Positions 15,793 through 24,859 of a stretch of 52,612 nucleotides of DNA are shown one piece after another. A program made the position numbers and the translations under genes. The first letter of the stretch is position 1, and every line of letters starts with the position of its first letter. Source of the stretch: a bacterium (GTDB lineage: Bacteria; Sysuimicrobiota; Sysuimicrobiia; Sysuimicrobiales; Segetimicrobiaceae); contig DASYZR010000115.1 of assembly GCA_035945995.1 (NCBI GenBank), positions 1-52,612 of the forward strand. The letters are read 5' to 3'. The notes beneath the pieces were generated by a model. The model searched no databases. It was not told where the DNA came from and saw only the letters and a program-made list of their open reading frames with translations.

Positions 15793-16647
15793 GTGCTCGG
15801 TCTAGCGATCCGGGCCGGCGACCGGCGCGACGAGGAACTGCTGCTGGCGCGCCGGCTCGGCTACGAAGCGGTCGAGATCAGCATGGACGGGACCGGGATG
15901 GTCTTCGGCGGCCGGCTCCATCCGGAACGGCTGCGCGAGGCCCTGCGGGCGTTCGGACGCCATCCCTTCGGCTATTCTGTGCACAGCCCGAGCAGCCTGG
16001 ACCTGCGCGACCGCCGCAACCGCGAGGCGCAACTGGATCTGGCCTGCGCGACGCTTCAATTCAGCCGCGAGGTGGGGGCGCGCGTGCTCGTCATCCACTT
16101 CGAGCGCCGGAGCGACAATTCGGAAGATGAAGCGGCGTTCACCGAGGCCATTCAGCGTCTCTCCGACGAGGCCGGCGACGTGCGGCTCGGCATCGAGAAC
16201 ATCGAGGTGGAGCGGGTCGCGCCGGTCGTCGAGCGGGTCCGCGAGATCGCGCGCCCGAACGTGATGATGACGCTCGACGTCGGCCACGCGATGCTCGCCG
16301 CGTCCCTGTTCGGGTTTGACCTGCTCGACGCGGTTCGCAGCGCGGCGCCCGTCATCGGTCACCTGCACATGAACGACAATTTCGGCCGCTACGATCCGCT
16401 GCGCCTGGAGAACTTTCCCCTGTACCGGACGCAGACCCCGGCCGACACGTTCCCGCTCGGGAAGGGCGACCTGCACCTGCCGGTGGGGTGGGGCGTCATT
16501 CCCCTCGACCGTGTGTTTGGGGTGCTCCGCGGGTATCGCGGCACCGTGATCCACGAGTACCGACACCACTTGTTCCCGGCCAGCGCCGAAGCCGACTACA
16601 CCCGCGCCCGAGCCCTGATGGGCGTGCTGGCCGGCGCGGCGCGTTAA
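15793..16647 (+). CDS. Sugar phosphate isomerase/epimerase-type TIM barrel protein
   Basis: 284 residues from GTG 15793. It is an AP-endonuclease-2/xylose-isomerase-like TIM barrel: the strand motifs LVIHFERR, LGIENIEV, MMTLDVGHA and IGHLHMNDN carry the metal-binding Glu/Asp/His residues in the expected order, and IHEYR is near the end. The start is uncertain: only a weak GGGG site precedes the GTG. The 3' end shows a 15-bp direct repeat, CGGCGCGTTAAGAAA, at 16637-16651 and 16659-16673, that spans the stop codon. It lies between amidohydrolases and an ABC importer. Confidence 0.8.
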   Translation: MLGLAIRAGDRRDEELLLARRLGYEAVEISMDGTGMVFGGRLHPERLREALRAFGRHPFGYSVHSPSSLDLRDRRNREAQLDLACATLQFSREVGARVLVIHFERRSDNSEDEAAFTEAIQRLSDEAGDVRLGIENIEVERVAPVVERVREIARPNVMMTLDVGHAMLAASLFGFDLLDAVRSAAPVIGHLHMNDNFGRYDPLRLENFPLYRTQTPADTFPLGKGDLHLPVGWGVIPLDRVFGVLRGYRGTVIHEYRHHLFPASAEADYTRARALMGVLAGAAR

Positions 16648-16750
16648 GAAACGAGGGACGGCGCGTTAAGAAAAGGGTGGCGGCCGGTCATCCCGAATCA
16701 GGGGCACGAGAGCTCCGCAATGCCAGGCGGCATATCACTTAGGGGGGTGG

Positions 16751-17905
16751 ATGTTCGTGAAACGGCTCAGCAGCATCCGCGGGCTCGTGCCGGCGGCACT
16801 CGCCGTCGCGCTCGTCGTCGTCCTGATTCCGGCGGCCGCGCCCCAAGGCGCAGCGGCGGCCGGACCGGTGACGCTCAACGTCTACATCGACGGCGACACC
16901 AATATCTTCGATCTGTGGAGCAAGTCGCTGCTCCCGGCATTCAGCAAGCGCTATCCGCAGTATCGCACGAACATGGTGGCGCTCCTGCACGGCAACGGCT
17001 CGCAGGGCGTGCTCGATAAGATTGTCGCCGCCAAGCGCGCCGGCCGCACGACGGACGTGGATCTGTGGGAAACCGAGCCGTCGTTCGTCCAGGAGGGCAT
17101 CGCCGACAACCTCTGGGTCAAGCTGAACGATAAAGTGCTGACGAACCTCGCCAAGGTGCCCGCGCAGAAGATCGCCGCCACGGGCGGCTACAGCATCCCC
17201 TACCGCGGTTCGTCGGTCGTGGTCGCCTACAACGGCCAGTTCGTGAAGACGCCGCCGAAGACGTTCGACGAGCTGGTCGCCTGGATCAAGGCCAACCCCG
17301 GCAAGTTCACGTACTGCGATCCCAACACCGGCGGCTCGGGTCAGGCATTCGTCGCCGCGGCGATCTACCGGTACGCCAGCCCGGACAAGTACGCGGGCAA
17401 CGCGTACGATCCCAAGGAAGAGGGCGCGTGGGACCCGGCATGGAAATTGCTGCGGGATCTGCAGCCCGCGATGTACAACAAGGGGTTCCATCCGAACGGC
17501 AACGTCGCCGTTCTGCAGCTCCTCGGCCAGCAGAACATCTGGATCGCCCCGGTGTGGTCCGACATGGGCCTCGACTTCCTCAAGCGCGGCCTGTTGCCCA
17601 AGACGGTGAAGCTCGAGCAAATCTCGCCGCCGCTCTTCGGCGGCGACTCGACGGTGACGCTGCCGGCGCTCTCCCAGCACCTCGAAGGCGCCCTGACGCT
17701 GCTCAACTGGCTCCTCACCCCCGAGGCGCAGACGCTCGTGATCAGCCAGGTGTCCGGCTATCCGGGCGTCGACTGGAAGTACATGCCGGCGTCGGTCCGC
17801 GCCCAGTTCGCCGACGTCGCGAAGCCGTACGCGCCGTTTCCGAACGCGAAGTACCTCGCGGATCTGAAACTGCTCTGGCATGATCGGGTGGCGGCCGGAC
17901 AATAG
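16751..17905 (+). CDS. ABC transporter extracellular solute-binding protein (family 1)
   Basis: 384 residues with a signal peptide (VPAALAVALVVVLIPAAAPQGAAA). The mature part begins with TLNVYIDGDTNIFDLW and includes IPYRGSSVVVAYNG and KTFDELVAWIKANPGKFTY, hallmarks of PotD/Fbp-like type II binding proteins. It captures a solute outside the membrane for the two permeases and ATPase that follow. GTG 16757 may be the real start because AGGGGGGTGG lies 6-8 nt before it and only 1-2 nt before ATG 16751. The ligand is not evident; relatives bind polyamines, iron, phosphonates or sugars. Confidence 0.88.
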   Translation: MFVKRLSSIRGLVPAALAVALVVVLIPAAAPQGAAAAGPVTLNVYIDGDTNIFDLWSKSLLPAFSKRYPQYRTNMVALLHGNGSQGVLDKIVAAKRAGRTTDVDLWETEPSFVQEGIADNLWVKLNDKVLTNLAKVPAQKIAATGGYSIPYRGSSVVVAYNGQFVKTPPKTFDELVAWIKANPGKFTYCDPNTGGSGQAFVAAAIYRYASPDKYAGNAYDPKEEGAWDPAWKLLRDLQPAMYNKGFHPNGNVAVLQLLGQQNIWIAPVWSDMGLDFLKRGLLPKTVKLEQISPPLFGGDSTVTLPALSQHLEGALTLLNWLLTPEAQTLVISQVSGYPGVDWKYMPASVRAQFADVAKPYAPFPNAKYLADLKLLWHDRVAAGQ

Positions 17906-17918
17906 ACGGCCCCCGGGC

Positions 17919-18764
17919 GTGACACGGGCGTCGCGGCAGGGAGCATTGGGGCTCGCCCTGGTGCTCCCGCCGCTGCTTCTGCTCGTTTTTCTCGTGGTGC
18001 TGCCCGCGGTCACGGCGGTGATCGAGACGCTCACCCCGCCCGGCGGCGGCGGGCCGACGCTTCGGAGCTACGCCCGCGTGCTGGCGGCGCGGACGGTGCG
18101 GGCCGACATCGGCTTCACGATCGCAGTGACGCTCGTCTCGGTCGCGGTCGTGTTCGCGCTGAGTTACCCTCTCGCGCTCTACCTCCGCTTCTCCCGCGGC
18201 CGCCTCTCGCGGGTGCTGGGCGTCCTGTTCATCATCCCGCTGTTCGTGCCGGTGGTGATCGCGTCGTTCGCGATGATCACGTTTCTCGTGAGCCACGGCC
18301 TGGTCTCGACGCTGCTCTACCGGCTCGGCGTCCAGTCGTTTCCGCAGCTGGTCTACAACGGCACCGGGATCATGCTCACCCAGGTCTGGGTGAACATTCC
18401 GTTCGCCGTTCTGATCCTCGGCGCCGGCCTGCAGGCCATCGACGACGCGCTGATCGACGGAGCGCGCGACGCGGGCGCCGGCCCGCTGCGCACGTTCCTG
18501 TCGATCATCCTGCCGCTCAACGCCGTGCCGACCATGATTGCGCTCACCCTGCTGTTCATCGGCGTCTTCGGCTCGTTCACGATCCCGTACCTGGTGGGCG
18601 GGAACGCCCCGGCGATGCTCGGCGTGACGATGACGAACTACCTCACCCAGTACCTGCGGCGCACGGAGGCGGTGACGATGGCGGTGCTCGCGTTCCTGAT
18701 CGCCTCCTGCGTCGGCGCGGTCTACGTGCGGAGCGTCAGCCGGCGGGAGCGGGGGACCGCGTGA
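17919..18764 (+). CDS. ABC transporter permease (first)
   Basis: 281 residues from GTG 17919, 13 nt after the binding-protein stop. About six membrane helices are visible. The EAA loop is present: DDALIDGARDAGAGPLRTFLSIILP near residue 175, which contacts the ATPase. It pairs with the second permease (4-bp overlap). Relatives are the PotB/CysT-like permeases. ATG 17880 would overlap the binding-protein gene and add a non-hydrophobic extension, so it is less likely. Confidence 0.87.
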   Translation: MTRASRQGALGLALVLPPLLLLVFLVVLPAVTAVIETLTPPGGGGPTLRSYARVLAARTVRADIGFTIAVTLVSVAVVFALSYPLALYLRFSRGRLSRVLGVLFIIPLFVPVVIASFAMITFLVSHGLVSTLLYRLGVQSFPQLVYNGTGIMLTQVWVNIPFAVLILGAGLQAIDDALIDGARDAGAGPLRTFLSIILPLNAVPTMIALTLLFIGVFGSFTIPYLVGGNAPAMLGVTMTNYLTQYLRRTEAVTMAVLAFLIASCVGAVYVRSVSRRERGTA

Positions 18765-19588
18765 ACCCCGTGCTGTGGCCGTGGGCGGCGGGCGCCCTGC
18801 GGCGGGCGGTCGGGGCGGCCGCGCTGCTCGCGCTCGCGTCGTTCATCCTCGGCCCGCTGCTCACCCTGCTCGTGTGGGCGTTCGCCGGCACGTGGCTGTT
18901 TCCGAATCTCTGGCCGGAGGTGTCGCTGCGCTGGTGGGCGTTCGTGCTCGGCAACGCCGACGTCGGGAAGGCGATCCGGATGAGCCTGCTCAGCGCGCCA
19001 ACCGCGACGCTCCTGTCGGCGGTGATCTGCATTCCCGCGGCCTACGCGTTCGCCCGGATCGACTTTCCCGCCAAACGGGTGCTGCTGCTGTCGTTCCTGA
19101 GCGCCAACGCCTTTCCGAAGATCGGCCTCTACGTCAGCATCGCGACGCTGCTGTACCGGCTCGATCTCATGGACACGTTCCTCGGCGTCGTGATGATCCA
19201 GCTCGTGAACACGCTCTTGTTCATGATTTGGATCCCGACGGGCACGTTCCGCGGCATCGACCGCAACCTTGAAGAGGCCGCCCGCGACGCCGGGGCGGGG
19301 CCGCTGCGCACGTTCTTCCAGATCACCCTGCCGATCGCGCTGCCCGGCATCATCGTCGCCGCGCTGTTCGCGTTCATCGCCGCGTTCGACGAAGCGCAGG
19401 GGACGCTGATCGTGGGAACGCCGAACCACGTCACGATGCCGGTGCTGATGTACAACCTGGTCCTCAGTTATCCCCAGCCGGTCGGGGCCGTGTTTTCGAT
19501 CCTGTTGTCGCTGCCGTCGCTGGTGCTGCTGCTGCTCGCGCAACGGTATCTCCGGGCGGGGTATCTCGCCGCGGGATACAGCCTGTGA
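18761..19588 (+). CDS. ABC transporter permease (second)
   Basis: 275 residues starting at GTG 18761, overlapping the previous stop (GTGA). PotC-like, with six helices; the EAA loop reads LEEAARDAGAGPLRTFFQITLP near residue 170. Together with the first permease it forms the membrane channel of the importer. Two copies of RDAGAGPLRTF, one in each permease, confirm a common origin. Confidence 0.87.
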   Translation: MNPVLWPWAAGALRRAVGAAALLALASFILGPLLTLLVWAFAGTWLFPNLWPEVSLRWWAFVLGNADVGKAIRMSLLSAPTATLLSAVICIPAAYAFARIDFPAKRVLLLSFLSANAFPKIGLYVSIATLLYRLDLMDTFLGVVMIQLVNTLLFMIWIPTGTFRGIDRNLEEAARDAGAGPLRTFFQITLPIALPGIIVAALFAFIAAFDEAQGTLIVGTPNHVTMPVLMYNLVLSYPQPVGAVFSILLSLPSLVLLLLAQRYLRAGYLAAGYSL

Positions 19589-19631
19589 GCGCCGCCCCCG
19601 CGTGCCGCTCCGGACGCCGCGGAGCGCCCTG

Positions 19632-20747
19632 ATGGCGCGGCTCGATCTGGTGCGGCTCGGCAAGCGGTTCGGGACCCACGCCGCGGTCTCGGACCTGACG
19701 CTCGAGGTCCGCGACGGGGAGCTCATGTGCCTGCTCGGACCCTCCGGCTGCGGCAAGACAACCACGCTGCGGATGATCGGCGGCTTCGAAGCCCCGGACG
19801 CCGGCGACATCCAGATCGACGGCCGCAGCGTCGTCGCGCTGCCGCCGGAACGGCGGCCGACCGCCATGGTCTTTCAGCGCTACAATCTGTGGCCCCACAT
19901 GACGGTCGAAGGGAACATCGCGTTTGGACTTCACGTTCGCCGCCTGCCGCGGGCGCGCATCGAGGCGAAGGTCCGCGACGCGCTGGCGCTCGTGGGCCTG
20001 CCCGGGATCGCCGGCAAGTATCCGCACCAGCTGTCCGGCGGACAGCAGCAGCGGGTCGCGGTGGCGCGCGCCCTCGTCCTCGAACCGCAACTGCTGCTTC
20101 TCGACGAGCCGTTCAGCAACCTCGACGCCCGGCTGCGCGTGCACCTGCGGGAGGAAGTCAAGCAGCTCCAGCGCACGATCCGCATCACGACGGTGTTCGT
20201 CACCCACGATCAGGAAGAGGCGCTGACGATCGCCGACCGGATCGCCGTCATGCGGGACGGAGTGTTGGAGCAGGTGGACACCCCGGCGCGGCTCTACTCG
20301 CATCCGCGCACGTTCTTTGTCGCCGACTTCATCGGCACGATGAACCTCGTGGCGGCGCGGCTCGATCGGCGCGCCGCCACGCTGGCCGCCGGGCCGTGGC
20401 GGCTGCCGCTTCCCGATGTCGGCTGGCCCGACGGGGCCGAGGTGCGCCTGGCGGTGCGGCCCGAAGACCTCGTGGTCGACCCGGCGGCTCCGCCGGCCCA
20501 GGTTCGCCGCGTGATCAATCTGGGGCACTACCTGCAGGTCCTCGTCGACGTGCCCGGCGCCGGGATGCTGCGGCTGTTCACCGACAAGCACCAGACGCTC
20601 GGGGAGGGCGCGATGATCGGCGTCGGCCTCGTCCGGGCACTGGCCTTCAAGGACGACGAGTCGGCCGAAGTCGGTGGTCCCATGCGCTCCGCGGCGGCCA
20701 CGGAGCCAGACCTAGTGAAGTACTCGCCGACAGCCGACGGCGTGTGA
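19632..20747 (+). CDS. ABC transporter ATP-binding protein
   Basis: 371 residues from ATG 19632 (GGAG 7 nt before); the upstream GTG 19602 adds an unlikely basic tail. Walker A GPSGCGKT is at 36-43, the Q-loop is MVFQRYNLWPHMT, the signature LSGGQQQRVAVARAL, and Walker B LLLLDEPFSNLDAR. The C-terminal third has the TOBE-type regulatory domain of PotA/MalK-like ATPases (FIGTMNLV, RPEDLVV). It energises import by the preceding permeases. The stop overlaps the GTG of the next gene. Confidence 0.92.
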   Translation: MARLDLVRLGKRFGTHAAVSDLTLEVRDGELMCLLGPSGCGKTTTLRMIGGFEAPDAGDIQIDGRSVVALPPERRPTAMVFQRYNLWPHMTVEGNIAFGLHVRRLPRARIEAKVRDALALVGLPGIAGKYPHQLSGGQQQRVAVARALVLEPQLLLLDEPFSNLDARLRVHLREEVKQLQRTIRITTVFVTHDQEEALTIADRIAVMRDGVLEQVDTPARLYSHPRTFFVADFIGTMNLVAARLDRRAATLAAGPWRLPLPDVGWPDGAEVRLAVRPEDLVVDPAAPPAQVRRVINLGHYLQVLVDVPGAGMLRLFTDKHQTLGEGAMIGVGLVRALAFKDDESAEVGGPMRSAAATEPDLVKYSPTADGV

Positions 20748-22009
20748 CGGCCCCGCCCGAGGCCGTACCGCCGCACCTCGGCCGGGGCGAGACGCTCGAT
20801 TACGCCTTTGCCCTCGAGGCGCCCGGCGAAGCCTGGGTTGCCCTCACGCTCACCGCGCCCGGCACGTCGTGGGCGCGTGCCGAAGCGGCCGTCGCGTGCC
20901 TCGAGGTCGACGGCCGCGCCGCGCAGCACCTCGTGCTGGCCGGAGGCGAGGACGCGGTCGAGTACGCCCGCCTCCTCGGCCGGCTCTCCGCGGGACCGCA
21001 CCGGCTGGTGCTGCGGTTTGACGCCGCGCTGTCGGCGCCCGGGGCCCACGCGTTGGAGTGCCGCGGCGTTTCCGTCCGCGCCGTGCCGGACGACGATGCC
21101 GCCGCGTTTCTGTGGCGGCACGCGCCCGTGCTCCACTACCGCACGCTCGACGGTCCGCTCGACGGTCTGACGACCGACACGCCGCTCCTGCTCTTCCACC
21201 GGCCGGTCGAGACCGCGGACGGCCGGGGCGTCGAATACCACGTGATCTACAGCCACGAGGACGCCGGCACGGATCTCTCCGGATTGCTGGCGTGCTGGGG
21301 ACATACCACCGACATCGAGTGGGTCTTCCGGGTCGTCCGCGACGGCTGCGGGCGGATCGTCCGTGAGGAGTTTCAAGGGCCGGGGCACGAAGCGGTGCCG
21401 TTTCGCGGCCGGCGCGCGCTGGGCGGCCATGCCATGCTGCAAGTGGCGTCGCGCAACGGCATGGTGACCGACCGCGTGACCTCCCCCTACCGGGCCGCGC
21501 TTGCACCCGTCGCCGCGCAGCCGGCCGGTGAGCCGCGCGAAGGCGTCCAGTACCGGTTTCCATGGATTCATCGTGTCAGCGCCCTCGAGGTGATGCGCCA
21601 GGAACGCCTCGAGCGCGAACCACGGTCCGCCACGCCCGCCGCGGCCGACCCCCGAGCCTATCTGTACGTGCAGATCAGGCGGTTGCCGCCGGGCGGCCCG
21701 GCGCCGGGCGTGGAAGCGCTGGCGCGCATCCGCGGCGCGTGGTACGGCTCGGCGTGGCACCGGCCCGACCTCGCCTTCCGCGGCCAGGACGCGGAGAGCA
21801 CGGCCGTCAAGCTGCCCCCCGGCAGCGGGGAGGACGAGATCCAGGCGATCGCACTCCGTGTGGTCGAGCCTTCCCCTTCGCCTGTCGCGCTCCGTCTTGT
21901 ACGGGCGTTCTGCCTCGACGACGCCTATCGTCCGCGTCCGTCGTTTGCGGGACCGGCCGAGTGCACGCTCGGTGCGGAGGCGCCCGAAGTGCAGGTCTGG
22001 CGGCGATAA
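20744..22009 (+). CDS. Protein of unknown function translationally coupled to an ABC importer
   Basis: 421 residues from GTG 20744, which overlaps the ATPase stop (GTGTGA). It is rich in beta strands, with no signal peptide or membrane helix. The first about 125 residues form one beta-rich module. A central segment reads VEYHVIYSHEDAGTDLSGLL, then ACWGHTTDIEWVFRVV and EFQGPGHEAVPFRGRR. This WGxTTDIEWVF pattern recalls unannotated bacterial proteins of unknown role. Tight coupling suggests it processes or senses the transported compound. The function is not known. Confidence 0.75.
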   Translation: MTAPPEAVPPHLGRGETLDYAFALEAPGEAWVALTLTAPGTSWARAEAAVACLEVDGRAAQHLVLAGGEDAVEYARLLGRLSAGPHRLVLRFDAALSAPGAHALECRGVSVRAVPDDDAAAFLWRHAPVLHYRTLDGPLDGLTTDTPLLLFHRPVETADGRGVEYHVIYSHEDAGTDLSGLLACWGHTTDIEWVFRVVRDGCGRIVREEFQGPGHEAVPFRGRRALGGHAMLQVASRNGMVTDRVTSPYRAALAPVAAQPAGEPREGVQYRFPWIHRVSALEVMRQERLEREPRSATPAAADPRAYLYVQIRRLPPGGPAPGVEALARIRGAWYGSAWHRPDLAFRGQDAESTAVKLPPGSGEDEIQAIALRVVEPSPSPVALRLVRAFCLDDAYRPRPSFAGPAECTLGAEAPEVQVWRR

Positions 22010-22025
22010 CGGCCGGCCGCCGGAT

Positions 22026-22568
22026 CTACGGTCCCGGCACCAGGTGCGCCAGGACCTCGTCGTGAGCGCGCTCATCCGCCGCGCCGTACAGCACGAAGCG
22101 GATGTGCGTCACGGATGCGAGTTTCGGCACCTCGTCGAGGACGGCGGTGAGCGCGACCCGGGCCGCGGCATCCACCGGATAGCCGAAGATTCCGGTCGAG
22201 ATGGCCGGAAACGCGATCGACCTCAGGCCGTGCCGGTCGGCGAGGGCGAGCGCGGTGCGGTAGCAGGAGGCGAGCAGCGTGTCCGCCGGTTCGTCCTGGC
22301 CGTAGACGGGCCCCAGGCAGTGGATGACGTGGCGGTTCGGCAACCGGTGCGCGCCGGTGATGACCGCCTGCCCGGGGCGGATCGGCGCGAGCGGCCGGCA
22401 CTCGGCCTCGAGTCCTGGACCCGCGGCGCGGTGGAGCGCGCCGGCGACTCCGCCTCCGGAGCGCAACTGGGCGTTGGCCGCGTTGACGACCGCGTCGATG
22501 CCGGGCTGATCGGCGATATTGCCCCGCACGCACTCGACGGTCACGCCGTGAAGCTCGCGCCGGACCAT
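22026..22568 (-). CDS. Macro-domain (ADP-ribose-binding) protein
   Basis: 180 residues from ATG 22568. It has the macro-domain landmarks: GNIADQPGIDAVVNAANAQL and GGGVAGALHRAAG at residues 15-50, and AFPAISTGIFGYP near 120. Members bind ADP-ribose or remove it from proteins or O-acetyl-ADP-ribose. An upstream extension to 22649 is possible but lacks a good ribosome binding site. It converges with the ABC operon (16-bp gap) and diverges from a DoxX-like gene. Confidence 0.9.
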   Translation of the reverse strand: MVRRELHGVTVECVRGNIADQPGIDAVVNAANAQLRSGGGVAGALHRAAGPGLEAECRPLAPIRPGQAVITGAHRLPNRHVIHCLGPVYGQDEPADTLLASCYRTALALADRHGLRSIAFPAISTGIFGYPVDAAARVALTAVLDEVPKLASVTHIRFVLYGAADERAHDEVLAHLVPGP

Positions 22569-22732
22569 TCGGCAACCGCTCCCTCCGCCCGCCGTGACGA
22601 CACAACTATACACGCCGGCCGGCTCCGATCCCGCGTGGGGTGTGCACACCCGATCGCAAATCGGATCGGGGCCCGATGGGGGGCCCGTGTCTTCTCACCT
22701 ACACTCGATGTTAGGACAAGGAGGTGGGCGCG

Positions 22733-23323
22733 GTGGCCAACGTGACGAGGCGCGGAACCATTGTAGAGGATCCACCGATTGCGCGGTTTCTCTTCGGGGA
22801 TACCCGTCTGGCGTGGTTCTGGCTGTTGGTCCGGCTCTACGCCGGCTATGAATGGTTCATCGCCGGTACGGAGAAGCTGGGCAATCCGGCGTGGACGGGG
22901 GCGAAGGCGGGGCTCGCGGTTACCGGCTTCGCGAAGGGCGCGTTGACGAAGACCGCCGGCGCGCACCCCAACGTCGCGCAATGGTACGCCGCATTCCTCC
23001 AGGGATTCGTCCTGCCGCACGCGGTCCTGTGGAGTTGGCTGATTACGCTGGGCGAGATTGCCGTCGGTGTCGGGCTGATCATCGGCCTGTTTACGGGCAT
23101 CGCGGCATTCTTCGGCGGTCTTATGAACGCCAACTACCTGCTGGCGGGAACGGTCAGCACCAACCCGATCCTGTTCATCCTCGCCACGTGGCTGGTGCTG
23201 GCGTGGAAGACCGCCGGGTATCTCGGGTTGGATTTCTACGTCCTGCCGATGCTGGGTACGCCGGGAAGACCGGGCCGGGTGTTTGCCCCGCACTCGAAGA
23301 AGGGGAATCCGATCGCGGCCTGA
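22733..23323 (+). CDS. DoxX/DoxD-family membrane protein
   Basis: 196 residues from GTG 22733 (AAGGAGG about 9 nt before; GTG 22724 is too close to it). Four membrane helices follow a cytoplasmic N-terminus: WFWLLVRLYAGYEWFIAG, AVLWSWLITLGEIAVGVGLIIG, FFGGLMNANYLLAG and LFILATWLVLAWKTAGYLG. This is the layout of the DoxD small subunit of thiosulfate:quinone oxidoreductase and of DoxX proteins linked to thiol or sulfur metabolism. Which function applies is not shown. Confidence 0.82.
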   Translation: MANVTRRGTIVEDPPIARFLFGDTRLAWFWLLVRLYAGYEWFIAGTEKLGNPAWTGAKAGLAVTGFAKGALTKTAGAHPNVAQWYAAFLQGFVLPHAVLWSWLITLGEIAVGVGLIIGLFTGIAAFFGGLMNANYLLAGTVSTNPILFILATWLVLAWKTAGYLGLDFYVLPMLGTPGRPGRVFAPHSKKGNPIAA

Positions 23324-23497
23324 CGGCCCGGGGCGGCCGAGCCAGGCTAAGCGTTGTCGCTCCAGAGGACCTGCCCGGCTCGCCGGCGGGTCCTTCTGTC
23401 ATGGGCGCACGGAACGGAGGATTGACGTCGCGGATGCGCGAAATCGCAAGCAGCCGTTTCCGCATTCGCGTGCCCGCAGCGGGGGAGAGAGAGAGAA

Positions 23498-24859
23498 ATG
23501 ATACGCTGTTGGGATCGGCGCCGGTGGTTTGCGGCGCTGTCGTCGCTGGTTCCGGTCGTCGCTCTGGTCGTCGCCCCGATCGTGTCCGCCGCTCCGGCAC
23601 CGGCGCCCCCGCAACCCGGACCGTCGATGCCGGAACTGTACCGGCGGGCGTCCCCGGCCGTCGTCTTCATCACACAGGTCGACGCCTCGGGCAAGGCGAC
23701 CTCGCTTGCCAGCGGGTTCGTCGTGTCGCCGAACGGCGTCGTGGTCACCAATCACCACGTCATCAATCCGGACCAGGGCGCCGTCCACATCCGCGTGAAG
23801 GTGCCGCGTGGCGACGTGTACACGGACGTGCGGGTGATCTACGCGGAGGAGCGGCGGGACTTTGCCGTGCTCGCGATCAAGGCCGCGGGGCTGCCCGCCC
23901 TCCCGATCGGCGACTCCGACAAAGTGGAAGTCGGCGATCGCGTGATGGCGATTGGGAATCCCCAGGGGTTGGAGCTCACGCTCACCGACGGCATCGTGGA
24001 AAGCGTCCGCCTGGACCCCCAGCGCGGCTATCGTTTTATCCAACACCAGGCGCCGATCTCACCCGGATCGAGCGGCGGTCCGCTGCTCAATATGAAGGGC
24101 GAGGTGATCGGCATCAATGCGTTCGGGTTTCGGAACGCCCAGAACCTGAACGGCGCGATTCCCATCAATTACGTCAAGCCCTACTTTAGCGATCCTGCCA
24201 CAGTGACGTGGGAGGAGTGGGGACACGTGACCGGCGCAGCGCCGCCCGCCGCACCCCCGTCCCCCACGGGGCCGCCCGCGTCCGCGGCCTGGACGCCGCC
24301 CCAGTCGTTCTTCGAGCATGTGAACGACCTCCGCACGAGCCCGGATCAGTTTCAGTTGGGCTTCGCCGCCGGCGTGTACGACGCGGTGTCGATGTTCGCC
24401 GCGGCCGCCCAGGGCACCGGGTTGAGCAGTCAGGCGACCGTCGGGCTGTTTCAGTGTATCGACACGAAGGGCGACCGTCTCGGCGAGTTGCGCGGGTGGG
24501 TGGTGGACGCGTCGCAGAACGCATCGGACGGCGACGCGGTGGTCTCCGTCGTCGTGCGGGCCTGCCAGCGCGCCTTCTCGCCGGGCTCGTTCTTTGCGCA
24601 CGTCTCCGATTTCAAGCACAAGGGCGACGACTACCAGTTGGGGATTGCCGCGGGGATCTACGACGCGGTGTCGCTGTTCGCGACCGGGGCCCAGGCAGCC
24701 GGCGGCATCGGCACCCGGCAGGTCATTGACTTCTTCCACTGTCTCGACGCCAAAGGCGACGTGCTGGCCGATTTCAGGACCTGGGTCGGAAGTGCGACGC
24801 GCGGGGCCGCGGACAAGGACGCGGCCGTGGGGGTGCTGGCCAAAGCCTGCGCGCCATGA
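23498..24859 (+). CDS. Exported trypsin-like (HtrA-type) serine protease with two Rap1a/Tai-like repeats
   Basis: 453 residues. Signal peptide at 1-32 and chymotrypsin-like domain at about 45-235, with the catalytic His in TNHHVI, Asp in RRDFAVL and Ser in SPGSSGGPL. No PDZ domain follows. Instead there is a proline-rich linker and two copies of a ~90-residue domain at about 270-357 and 364-453. Both contain SFFxHVxD, QLGxAAGxYDAVSxFA, a CxDxKGDxL motif and a C-terminal Ala-Cys. The repeat resembles the Rap1a/Tai immunity-like fold. Paired cysteines suggest disulfides outside the membrane. GAGAGAGA precedes ATG 23498. A 4-bp overlap couples it to the next gene. Confidence 0.85.
   Translation: MIRCWDRRRWFAALSSLVPVVALVVAPIVSAAPAPAPPQPGPSMPELYRRASPAVVFITQVDASGKATSLASGFVVSPNGVVVTNHHVINPDQGAVHIRVKVPRGDVYTDVRVIYAEERRDFAVLAIKAAGLPALPIGDSDKVEVGDRVMAIGNPQGLELTLTDGIVESVRLDPQRGYRFIQHQAPISPGSSGGPLLNMKGEVIGINAFGFRNAQNLNGAIPINYVKPYFSDPATVTWEEWGHVTGAAPPAAPPSPTGPPASAAWTPPQSFFEHVNDLRTSPDQFQLGFAAGVYDAVSMFAAAAQGTGLSSQATVGLFQCIDTKGDRLGELRGWVVDASQNASDGDAVVSVVVRACQRAFSPGSFFAHVSDFKHKGDDYQLGIAAGIYDAVSLFATGAQAAGGIGTRQVIDFFHCLDAKGDVLADFRTWVGSATRGAADKDAAVGVLAKACAP

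Noticed and set aside
14926-16647. A 573-codon frame spanning the nitrilase and epimerase region
   Set aside because: Only the part from about 15793 looks like protein. The first half is an out-of-frame reading of the nitrilase gene.
16637-16673. A 15-bp direct repeat over the stop of the epimerase-like gene as an attachment site
   Set aside because: There are only two adjacent copies with a 22-bp period and no mobile genes nearby. A small tandem duplication is the simpler explanation.
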